Both the position numbers and the translations under genes were made by a program. Below, piece by piece: positions 31,701 to 42,473 of a DNA stretch of 64,000 bases. The stretch comes from Dipteris shenzhenensis. Lineage: Eukaryota > Polypodiophyta > Polypodiopsida > Gleicheniales. Under the pieces are notes generated by a model. That model ran no database searches and was not told the origin of the DNA. It saw nothing but the letters and a program-made list of their open reading frames with translations. The stretch lies in NCBI GenBank assembly GCA_047967505.1, contig CM106541.1. The stretch is one strand, 5' to 3'. Within the stretch, counting starts at the first letter, position 1, and every line of letters begins with the position of its first letter.

Positions 31701-33889
31701 ATACTCCTAGATCCATTTTATTACCCATCCTCGGGTTATGGCTTATTGTGATTATGGATTTGGGATGCCATGTGTGTAACCTAGTGGTTGTGGAACTTGT
31801 GGCATGCCAGTCGATCTCGCTATAAATCCTTGGCACCATACAATTTTTGCTTTGTTTCCCGGAAGACTGTATCCACCATTTGTTTGAACAGAGATATGTG
31901 GCATGCTTCTAAGAAGATGACTCATTGATAGAGTTGGCTTGTAGTCTGAGCATCGATCCATTCATTGGGATTGAAACTGAGTGGATTATCTGCATCATGA
32001 TATTCAAAATCAAATATTGGGTCATTTTCTACTTATGGCAGCACAAGTATTATCGGAGGTGATGGCGGGGCAAGGAGAGAATGTGGGGACATGGGGGAGA
32101 AATATGAAAGAGTGTTAGTTGTGGGAGGGAAATCAGAGGGGAGGGAGGGAAGAACTGGGCAAATGGTTTGAGTAGCTTGGTAATCCTTGAGGGTAGGATT
32201 AGCAAGGGAAGGGAAGAAGTTAGGTATGAGGGGCTCATAAGTTTGTGAGTGTTGGGTTAGTTGAAAGTGGTGAGAGGCATGAGCAAAGAGACGATGAAGG
32301 GAGTAGTTGTTAGGCTCGAGCTCAGGGAAGGTTAAGAGGGTGATAGTAGCAAGGGTAAGTGAGGTTATGAGGTTAACATAGAGAGTGGTTAGATATGGGA
32401 AGTTAGATGTGACATAGGACCTGTCATCCTCCAACACTTCTTTTTGTTGGTGCGATGGAATCATTAGCTCTGCAAGGGTGGGATGTCGATTATGTCATGC
32501 CTTGTAGATAATAGTGATGGACTTTATAGCAATGGCAACAAACCAGCAATAACCCTAAGGGGAGGACTACCCACCATGAGGCATACATATGCGATGATCC
32601 TACCTAAGTGCAATAAACCTGGCATGTGTAGATAGGTAGAATATATTTTTTCCATCTTCGAACAAGTCTTGGCAAATTATGCGTAGAGTTTTGGCCCCTA
32701 TGGAATGTTCCCATTTGATTGTTGGATGAGCGGATATTATCCTGAGTTGGAGTTGCTTCCATTGGATAAGCACTCGTGCTTTGAGGTGATCTTCTACTTG
32801 TAGAGCAGCCACAAGCTCTTGGTACACCACCATTGTGCATTGTAGTGGGCCTTCATTGGTGTTGTCTTCCATTGCCTCATTGTTGTGCACTAGCAATTAG
32901 AGTTCAAGCTTTGATATGACTATCTTTTGGGATTGCATCTCATCCATTTTTTCCTTATACTTATGATAGATGGATGTATATGCCTCCTTAAGCTTTTTCA
33001 TTTGCAAGGTGACCTGCGCTTGTTGAGGAATGACTTCAATGGTATTGGACCATTGGTCCAAGACTTGTGCTTGAGAAGTGCTGGCCTCTTTAGCAGTAGC
33101 AAGTTGGTCCTTTGAGATTCAGCAGCCCCTTGTAAGCTCTTCAATGCTGAATGTGCATGTTGCCAAAGACTATTGCATGTCTTCAAGCTTTTCTTGGCAA
33201 TCCTGTAGCTCTTCTTCTTTTTGGATTAGAGTGACTCGAGCTTGTGCCAGTTCCTCCATCTGTTCAATATGTGCTAAGGTCAAGCGGTCATAGGAGGTCT
33301 ATAGGATTGCCAAAGCTTGTACTGCTACTGCTATCAGCTGTATTTGGCTTTATTAGAGGTTGGAGGTCACATCCCGCATTGGTGTCTCTTGAGCATGGAG
33401 AGCTTGGTTCATGCACACTTCTTCACCCTCTTTCTCATCTATTTGCACCCAAAGTGCCGTGACCTCTATGGTGATTCCATGGAATTGGTTTTCGATTGCT
33501 GCTATAGCCTATCTTTCCAATTCTCGTGCATGTTCCTCCTTGGCCAAGCTAGTGAATAGTTATGACATTTGAAGCATTTGGCTAGCTTGATGATGGAGAA
33601 TAACAGATGGTGATGAGGATTGGTGATACTGTTGATACAATTGGTGCCCATGTAGCCATCCTTATGATTCCTTGGTACTTATTGGGGGTTGTTCCAATGG
33701 TAAGTCAGTCACTTGGGAATAGTAGTCATATTGCTGATCTGGCACTAGCTCTCCTTATGGCTCATTGACTAGCATAACGTTGATGGGTGGTGTTGATGTC
33801 CATGTAGCCTCATGCTCTTGTTAGAGATATATTGGTTGCAATTGTGCGTTGAGCTACAGCATCTCGTGGGGCAATTCCTGAATTTTGAC
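31701..33889 (-). pseudogene. Retrotransposon accessory ORF, coiled-coil part (decayed)
   Basis: The minus strand between the two inverted arms reads, across frameshifts, as a Glu/Gln/Leu-rich helical protein: QKEEELQDCQEKLEDM, LKEAYTSIYHKYKEK, MQSQKIVISKLEL and YQELVAALQVEDHLKARV (about 33300-32600). A Pro/Ser/Leu-rich stretch follows (32464-32033). It continues in the same direction as the upstream ORF in 33890-35030, so the whole 35.0-32.0 kb stretch was probably one long ORF lying after pol. No known domain recognised. Confidence 0.45.
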
Positions 33890-35030
33890 CTCCAGAATAG
33901 GCAATTCTTTTGAGGTACCTGCATTTTCCAGGAGAAGTTGGTGACGGCTCCCATGCTGGTGAGAAGAGAATGTACAACTCCTCAATAGGTTTTGGTGACT
34001 GGGGCAGAGTCATTTCTCGTTCTTGTAGCTCTTTATTGATGATTACAGCCAATAAGTGTGGAATTTTACATTTTTGGCTTGATGAACCATCGAGTTTTTT
34101 TGTGAAGAAGATGACTAAGTGTTGGATCCAGTCTTGCTTTAGCTGCCTACTCAGCAAAACAAATGTGCGGAGTGGGAGGGATCAATTCTTGCTGCACTTA
34201 ACCCCCAGGATTGTGGATAGGAATTGTGCTGCTTCCTTGAGTCGAGGGTTGATGATGGTGCGAAGTAATATCCTATCCCTATGGAACTTGGTGCCCTTGG
34301 TGAGGAGAGGCTATATTTTGAGAAACTTGGTGTTGGTAGGCCTTGTTGGGTATTTTACACCTTGAGTTGGGAGTGAGAAGCCCCTTTGAATTACTATACT
34401 ATTGAGGATAATGTTGAGTTGGCTCTGATGTACAGTGATGGTGCCATACTCGCCAACCTATGCATCATTGGAGTGATAAGAATGGAGAAAGTCCTTGATG
34501 TACATGGTCATTGTAAGACTGCCTTCCAAGGATTTTAGGCTCTCATACAAGCTACCCAGACCCCTTTGCACTAAGAAAGCTTGTGTTGTGGCATACATTG
34601 ATGTAGGTGGCCACACAAGATCCAAGGACTGTGGGCCCCATCAAGGTTTGTGTAGGATGGTGGTGAGTGGGGTGAATTCTTCTTGTGTTTCCATGTCATG
34701 CATAGAATCCTCCTTAGAGCTATCACTCTAAACCACAAATGCCTGTGGTCACCTTGGTTGATAGGAGGTAGATGGTTGGAACTCTCGAGAAGTTCTCGTG
34801 GGGCTAACATGGTGGGCTCTTTCTTCGCATCCTCTTTAGTAGTGGCATTGTTTCTGAACCTGCATTCATGTTCATATGATGTGTCTAAACAAAAGTGTAT
34901 GAGTGCACGTGACTTAGTAACTAGGTAGGGACTAATTATATGCTTTTTTTCTTGTTGCTTGGATTTCATAGGGCAGCTAGGACTCAGGCATCACTTCTGA
35001 GCCCTAGGTTGAAATCGATTGATGCTACCT
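33890..35030 (-). pseudogene. Retrotransposon accessory ORF, right arm of inverted repeat
   Basis: Lies directly downstream of the gypsy pol (35160-38565) on the same strand. Frames give INQGDHRHLWFRVIALRRI, LKEAAQFLSTILGVK, RQLKQDWIQHLVIFFTKKL and EELYILFSPAWEPSP. It resembles the long accessory or plant-mobile-like ORFs of some Tat/Athila gypsy elements, but I cannot name the family. At least three frameshifts. Confidence 0.5.
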
Positions 35031-35159
35031 ATATGTGCAAAGACGTACATATGCAAGTGAGTGCTCGTGATACAATCTGATACTAAATAAGGAAGACTTG
35101 GGGTTCCCAAATCTTCATTTTTATCAAGGATGGCTTGTGTATTGATGTAGTAGTACTTC

Positions 35160-38100
35160 AATCGGCTCTAGTTTGTGGTTGTGTTGAATTGGATTCCATC
35201 CAATGTTTCTAGTAGCACAGCTCTGATGGGATTCATTTTTCTTACTTGATAGGGTCCTTGCCCAAGATACTTGAGTTTTCCCTTGTGGACTTTGGCATTG
35301 TATAGCAAGACCAAGTCACCTTCCTTGATGCCTTTGGCTTTAAGATTTCTGTCAAACCATGCCTTTCTTCTATGCTTTTCTATTGTCATGGCATGGTAGG
35401 CGACTAATCTGGTCTCTGTATGCTTTTCCAATTAATAGAGTCTTTCTTTCAAGGATGCATGATCTCCCATGCGAAACCTGTACTACTATGCACAGCCTTG
35501 GTATTACAAATTTGAGTGAGACCACTGCTTCAAGGCCGTACACCAATTGAAAAGGTGTATTTCCTATACTAACCTTGAGTGTGGTTCGGTTTACCCCATA
35601 AGGCTACATTTAGTTTCTCTACCCAATCAGAATGCTGTGGTTATACTACCTTGGTGAGGATAATCCATAATATTTTATTGGTGGATTCAGCCTGTCCATT
35701 CCCTTGGGAGTAGTAGGGAGTGCTTTTTTTATGGATTACCATAAAGCCAAATAAGAGTTCTTAGATAACTTCATTGACAAAATGCGTGCCTCTATTCAAC
35801 ACAATTTCAATGGGGCATCCGAATCAAGTGATCACATTCTCATATAAGAATCTTGTTGTGCTTTTGGCATCTGCCTTTCTGACTGCTTTAGCTTTAGCCC
35901 ATTTGGTAAAGTAATCAGTGGCCACAATGATGTAGCATGCATGTGTTCCCTTTGTTGTTGGATGGATGGGTCCCACAAAATCAATCCCCCATTTTTCAAA
36001 TGGTTTTTGTGCAACAACTGTTGTTTAGGGGATTGAAGTCCTTGTGTTGTGGTTTAGTAGTCCATTGGCATACGTCACAGCTTTTGACATATTCATAGGC
36101 ATTTGCCCAAAGTGTTGGCCATTGGTAGTGTGCTAGGAGGACTTTTCTTGCTATGGCTTTCCCTTGGAAGTGTCCTCCTACAATGCCTTCATGAACTTCA
36201 CTAAGGATTGGCATGATCTCATGAGGCATGACACATCTTCTTAAAACCTAATCCTTGCCCATCTTGTATAGTTGTCCTGCAATGAGTTGATAGGGTGTAG
36301 CTTTTAAAATTAGTTTTTTGGCATCCACTACTTTCATTTCAGGGGGTGGTCTTCTTGCCATTAAGTACCCAATGATATCTACACACCAATTCGGAATAGC
36401 ATCTATATGAAATAGTGTGGCATCTGGCAAGTCATCTTCTACTCTAGTGGCTTCTTCTCTTGACTTGACACGAGACATGTGATCGGCAATGTAGTGTTGG
36501 GCACCTTTACGGAACACTATTTTGAAGTTGAATTCTTGAAGCGAGAGAAGCCATCTGGTTATTCTTCCTGTTGTACACTATCAGTTCACAAGATAAAGCA
36601 ATGCTTGATGGTCGGTGTAGACGACAAAATCATTTGCCAATAGATAGTGTCGAAATTTCTTAACACTATACACCATTGTGAGGGCTTCTCCTACTGTGGT
36701 GGTATAGTTGATCCTCGCATCATTGAGTTGTCGCAACTGGCAAAGTAGAATGGGTAGTCTTTCTTATGTTCACCAGTTCACAAAGCACACTCCCAATTGC
36801 ATACTTGGAGCCATCAATATGAACATGAAAATCAATATCCCAATTAGGAGATATAAGGATGGGTGTTGTGATTAGGCCCCACTTTAAAAGCTCAAAGGCT
36901 TAGTCATACTCTTTTGTCCATAAGAATTCCACTAATAATTTGTAAAGTGGTTTAGCTATCATGGCATCCATAAGATAAATCTTCTATAATAGCCGGCATG
37001 TCCCATAAATACCTGTATGCCTTTGGAATTGAGGCAATTCCATGATGATTTTGATTTTGTCCATGTTAGCTGTTGCAATCCCACGTTGAGAAACGATGTG
37101 TCCCAAAACAACTCCGTGGGTGACCATGAACTGGCATTTTGTTGGGTTTAGGGAGATGCCATACTCCTTGCATTTGATTAGAACTGCTTGAAGACATTTG
37201 AAGTGGTCTTTTTTGTTCGAGTGGATGCACAAATCATCCAAGAACACTTGTAGAAACTTATTCACAAATGACTTGAAAGTTGTGAGCATGACTCTCTGGA
37301 ATGTGGCCGAGGCATTAGAAAGGCCAAATGGCATGAATCTATAGGCAAATATATCCCATTCTGTAGCAAATGCTATTTTTGATTGGTTAGCAGGAGCAAT
37401 TTGCACTTGGTTATAGCCACTAAAGCCATCCAAAAAGCTGTATATCTCTAAACCAGCCACCTTTTCCAATACTATTTCTATTAAGGGTAGGAGATAGTGA
37501 TCCCTGATTGTGGTGGCATTCACATTCTTTAAGTTAATGCATATTCTTAGCTTCTTGCATTTAGGCATGACGATGATGACGGGTGAAACCCAATCAGTGT
37601 GCTTGATCTCATAGATGAATCCGTCATTTAAGAGTTTTTCCAGTTCATTATAAACCATGGTGCCATATTTTGGATTTGTTCGATAAGGTCCACATATCTT
37701 AGGTTGGGTTCCTTTCCTTATAGGTATCATGTGTACTACCACTTTTAGTAAAATTCCTTTCATTTCCTTGTATGACCATGCTAGGCAGTCTCAGCATTCC
37801 ATTAGGAGTGCTTTGAGGTTTGTTTCATCTTCCTGTGTAAGCTGTTTCCCAACAAATATCAAAATTTCTTCCTCCCCTTCAAGGGCGAGGTTTATTGTGT
37901 GAGTTTTGGCCAGTCCCTCATAGATTGGAGTCTCTCCAATGCTATCAGTTTCTTGAACTTCAAATTCTCTTAGTGGGCTTGGCATTGCTATGGGGACACT
38001 ACCACGTGTAGTTCTTGAAGTACTTTGGCATTTCTTGAAGATCATCTTGTGTTGCTATGAGTAATGGGTGGCATAGTCTTTTTCTAAAGTCTCTTTATCG

Positions 38101-38565
38101 AGCTTCATATGCGGGTTGAACTTACTTCTTATGTTGGGAACTATGGGGTAACTTTTCCATGGGCAAAGTATTCCCAAGTAAGGGTTCATTTGCTGTGCAT
38201 ACTCCTTCAAGTCCTGCAGGGGACCATTCAAGAGGAGGTGGTTTAGATTTTAAAGGAGTTGGCTTGGTAAGATACAATTCAATGATCCTAGTTTGGACTC
38301 ATTCAAACTCATTGAAGTGTTCGGCCTTGGCTTTGTGGCGACGATATCCTCCATAAGCTTTCTTGCGGGATCTTCTGCTATTATTCAACTTTGGAGTTTC
38401 AAATTTGGGGAGATCAACCGCCGTTAGGGCATGCAGAATGGTTGTCATTGTCAAAGACATGATCTTCAAATTGAGCATTCTTAGCCTCAGTTTCAAGGTC
38501 CCAAGGAAAATTTCAATCCTTATTGGAATGGATAGCTTCTTCAGGTTCCCTGTTCCATTCAAGAT
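35160..38565 (-). pseudogene. Ty3/gypsy (Tat-like) pol pseudogene
   Basis: Domain order on the minus strand: pre-RT segment with QEDETNLKALLMEC (38045-37791); RT (37763-36984) with YSFLDGFSGYNQ, MPFGLSNASATFQR and the catalytic FLDD; RNase H (36950-36520, decayed); a linker ending in the H2C2 finger (36229-35996) with HEGIVGGH and CDVC; integrase core (36017-35440) with WGIDFVGPI and YYSQGNGQAES, in which the middle catalytic Asp reads Asn (VLNRGTHF); and a C-terminal basic region (35431-35168). Gag and LTRs are missing. RT style and integrase motif point to the Tat side of gypsy rather than to chromoviruses. Several frameshifts. Confidence 0.85.
36984..37763 (-). pseudogene. Gypsy reverse transcriptase domain
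   Basis: The longest open piece of this element, 259 codons. Both catalytic Asp positions are present (FLDGFSGYNQ and FLDD). The frame ends soon after GIYGTCRLL, where RNase H should begin. Confidence 0.85.
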
Positions 38566-38964
38566 CCACCATAAAGAATGGTACCTCTAGATCGATTGGT
38601 TCTTCATGTGTGAGTGGAGTTATCACAATATATTGTTGTGACTTCCCACAACACCAAGAACTCTCTTATGATCTTCATGTTTTCTTTCTCCCAAGGCTTT
38701 TGTAAAATAGTCTACCATTTGAGCTGGGAAGATGGAAGCATAGGCAAAGAAGGTGGTGCGGTTGGTTGACTGAGGAAGAGGGAAGAGAGAGAGAGAGAGA
38801 GAGGGGGGGGGGTGAGGTCATCGAGGGAGGTGATGTCAGGTGAGGGAGAGGGGAGAGAAGGTAGAGTGAGGTCATGAGGCGAGGCAATGCATAGAGGGAT
38901 AGAACAATTCAAGAGAAGTAAAGGAGAGAGGAAGGCATAATCGAGAAAGCTCGAGACTCGAGAT
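38566..38964 (-). other. Low-complexity spacer with GA microsatellite
   Basis: A (GA) run at 38782-38803 is followed by about ten G. Pro/Ser-rich frames here are artefacts of the repeat. It separates the gypsy remnant from the first PPR unit. Confidence 0.6.
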
Positions 38965-39859
38965 GCACATAGCAAATCAATAGGTTAACCGCAGCGATGG
39001 GGTAATCATGAGGGATGCCTTCTAAGATACATAATTTTTGGAGGAGATGGGAGTTAATTAATCAAAATTTAATTTAAAATTGGCTAGGAAGACATATTCA
39101 TGCCTGGGAAGGATATGTTGGACATGCTATTCTTCCTATGGACATGAGTATTTTCGATTGTTTCATGCCTCCTTAATCCACGCCCCTTTCTCATGGATGG
39201 CAACCAGCCCATTTGAACCCAACTTAAAATGTCATTCTCAAGCAATCTTCTTCTTCTTCTTCTTTTTTTTTGGATTTATGTGGTCGGCAATTTCAAAATT
39301 TGAATTAGCAGCCCAAAAGCTCTAAAGCTTATTGGGCAAGGCACTTCCCTTGATTGCCATGTGGCATTTAGAAGGAGAAGGATGGGCTAAGTTGCCATGT
39401 CCTTTGAGTGCCACATTAAACCTTAGAAATAAGGACAATATCAGATACAATAGGGGGTAAAGTCTAAAACATTACTCTCAAGCAATCTTCTTATTCTTTT
39501 CCTTCCTTTTCCTAAGATTGGGCTCCCAACCTAATGTGAAGTGAGATTTTTGAAAATACATGATTTGCAAGCTCCTTTGCTTTAAAGTCTATTCTAGTCT
39601 CACATACTACATGCTGTTGGCTCAGACTATAGTTGTTGTTAGTGTTATCACTATTTGAAACAAATGTTGGGCTATGGCTAGGTTGAGCAGGGAAGCATAT
39701 ATTATATATCAATCCACACCTTAGGAAGTAAGAAGCTATAATTGATTGGCAAAGTGTGTATTTTACGGCTTGCCATTAATATCAGAGGAGATGTTGTAGC
39801 AAAGTCTCTTCGACTCTGTCCAGCCGGGCACCATCTCATTATCCTGAGACACTTTGCTG

Positions 39860-40108
39860 CTAGCTAGTGTGGTGATCTTCAAACTTGTTGGAAGCAAACA
39901 AGCGAATGAAATGGTCTGCTAAATTTGCCTTTAATGCAAGTTCGCTGAAAACCATGAAGATATATACACGCTTGTGTGCTTCAAGAGCTTTCTTTTTCAT
40001 GCAACTCTGCAGAAGACAGTAAATAATGTCCCTAGGTATAAGCATACCTTGCTGGTGCATAAGGTCCATTGCCTGAAGCACCTCATCTAGCCATTCCACT
40101 CGGCACAA
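39860..40108 (-). pseudogene. Inverted N-terminal PPR segment of unit A
   Basis: On the minus strand it reads WLDEVLQAMDLMHQQGM, then YCLLQSCMKKKALEAHKRV and ADHFIRLFASNKFE. This is the natural N-terminal part of the PPR protein encoded on the plus strand immediately to the right. The same segment occurs in both orientations in unit C (52423-52853), so the inversion is explained by a head-to-head duplication of which unit A keeps only one arm. Confidence 0.85.
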
Positions 40109-40111
40109 TTC

Positions 40112-41803
40112 GCCTTGTTGAAAGCAAACTTAGTTTTCAGCAAGGTTGCAAAGCCAAGTACTTACACATGGCATGCAATGATTTCACCACATGCCAAGCT
40201 CAAAAGTCTTGATAAGGCTTTTGGGTTGTATCATAAAATGCATCACGAGGGCTCAAAGCCTAGCAAAATTATATTCTCATGCATATTCAAAGCTTGTGGT
40301 AGCAATTAATCCATACGTGAGGGCAAGCTCATATATGACCACATCATCAGGTTTGGACTCGAATCAAATTTAGTTGTTGGGAGCACCCTTGTTGACATGT
40401 ACTCCAAGTGTGGAAGCTTGCATGAGGCACGAGAAGTATTCGATGAATTATCAAATAGGGATTTGGTGTTGTGGAATACAATGATTGCTAGATATGCCCA
40501 GCATGGGAATAAACTTCTAACTCTGCAATTATTTATGAAAATGCAAGAGGAAGGCATAGAGCCAAACAATGTTACGTTTTCATGTGCCCTGAAAGCATGT
40601 AGCAGCTCTAAGGATACACATTAGGCCAGGCAGATACATGCTCATATCAGTAGGAGTGGGCTAGAATCAGATGTGGAATGCAATACTTGCTGGATATGCA
40701 CAGCATGGGCATGCTCACTTCACTTTTGATCTTTTCATGGAAATCCTACAGAGTGGCATAAACCCAAATAGGATCACATTTTTGACAATATTGAAAGCTT
40801 GTGCTAGCACACCGGTTGGTGAACAGGGCAAGCTAATCCACGATCACATAATCCAAAATGGATTTGAATCAGACATGCACATAGGGACCTTGGGACAGCA
40901 CTCATCGACATGTATGCCCATTGTGGGAGCCTTGAAGAGGCTTATGGAGTTTTTGCTAAATTACTGAAAAGAGATATTGTGTCATGGGGTGCAATGATTG
41001 CAGCTTATTCTTAGCATGGCAAGTTCAGGCTAGCAAGATAGTGCCTTGAGGATATGCAAGGGCAAGGCTTCAAGCCAGATAATGGTATTTACACAATTGT
41101 TCTTATTGCCTGTTGTCATGGATGCCAAATAGAGGAAGGTTTTTCATACTTCAAGGACATGAAAGAGCATGGCATACCACCAAGCATTGAGAACTTCAAT
41201 TGCATGGTTGTTCCTCTTAGCCGGGTAGGACGCTTAAAGGAGGTAGAAGGGCTACTCCAAACTATACCTATCCAACCATTTGTCACGGGGTGGACATCTT
41301 TACTTGTTGCATGTAGGACACATGGTAATACGGAGATAGGAAGGTAGTGCTTTGATCAAGTTGTCCACTTGAATCTAAATATTGCTGCAGGTTATGTGCT
41401 CATGTCAAACATCTGCGCTGATTCTCACATGTGGGAGGATGTTTACAAGTTACAAGATTTGAGAAAATGCGCGAGTGCATGGAAGAAGCCTGGGAGCGCC
41501 TTTATTGAGGTGAACAAAAAGGTGCATGAGTTTATTGTGAGAGACAAAGCCCATTTAGAAAGTGATCAAATTGATGCCAAGTTAAATAGGGTAAGAAGTT
41601 TTCTGAAGGAAGAAGGGTATGTGCCACAATGGGGATTGGTATTGGAGCCAATGCCAAATGCTTATAGGGAGGATGTGTCGGATGGACATGCTGTAGCTTT
41701 TGGGCTTTTGAATATGGTTCAAGATACAATACTCGATGATGATAAATTAGCACCTACTACTACCTCAAATGGCATATTCTCTCAAGATGAAATATCAGGT
41801 TGA
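40112..41803 (+). pseudogene. PPR (PLS-E class) pseudogene, unit A
   Basis: Collinear with 52895-54952. Lesions: TAA at 40307-40309; a 101-base deletion after GLESDV (frameshift near 40675); a second deletion of about 295 bases at 40890, with gggac at both edges, removing about three PPR motifs; and TAG codons at 41012, 41039 and 41345, where unit C has CAG. The C-terminal E region (WKKPGSAFIEVNKKVHEF) remains open to the normal stop at 41803. Not functional as it stands. Confidence 0.9.
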
Positions 41804-42473
41804 GTGAATATGAAATTGTCTAGTTCACAACTAGATTGGTATAAAATATTGAAGAAAAGGAATTTAACTAGAAATGCAATTGAAGGAAAAGTAAACTCAG
41901 ATGTACTGCACAAAGAGAGAGTGGACGTTGCATGGGGCCATTGGGGGAAATCGGGGATGCCAACTGTGCTAGTTGCATCCAGTTTCTATAGTGCCATTGG
42001 TCTTGCTGAGCCTACCCTCACCATGTGCCAGGATCATTGGACCATTCATGTGAACTTAATGCTCAGCATAGGAATTGCTGATTATGGATGGAAATCACCA
42101 ACATCAAATTAGTATCTTGGAAGGATGACTGCAAGCTGGGAAGCTCGTGGGAAATGTTTGTTGCTCCTACAGAGGTGATAGTGGCATGTGCAGAAGTTGT
42201 TGCTATTGGCAACCTTGTTAAAAGTGGGTTTTTGGTAAGTAGGTAGGCTGGTAGGTGGACCTGAAACGACTCTTCATTTGCATCATGTTAAGGAGGTGGA
42301 CTATGCAAACAGACAAAAATGTTGGTTGGAATAATAGGTCAACTAGCCATGCCTCTTATTTATATATTCGGGAATGGGGAGCCTTTCTTTGTATAAGTAA
42401 GGGCCTACAAACAAGTCAATCAGTTGGCCTTCCTTCCTAGTTACATTGGTTGCCCAGACAATGCATTGGTCTA
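41804..42473 (+). other. Tail of PPR unit A, shared with unit C
   Basis: Very similar to 54953-55440. It contains a 102-codon frame (41804-42112) starting MNMKLSSSQLDWYK. In unit C the same frame is altered by a small insertion. I do not recognise it; it is more likely 3' UTR than a gene. Confidence 0.5.

Larger units (their letters stand above)
38965..42473 (+). repeat. PPR tandem unit A, 3509 bases
   Basis: The string gcacatagcaaatcaatagg opens this unit at 38965 and again at 42474. It consists of a non-coding block (38965-39860, including an 81-codon frame at 39080 conserved in unit B), an inverted N-terminal PPR segment (39860-40108), a PPR body and a shared tail. Confidence 0.88.

Noticed and set aside
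39080-39325. 81-codon frame conserved between PPR units A and B (39080 and 42589)
   Set aside because: The two copies are recent duplicates of the same DNA, the frame starts at a TTG, and it includes a poly-Phe run from a CTT microsatellite that changes length.
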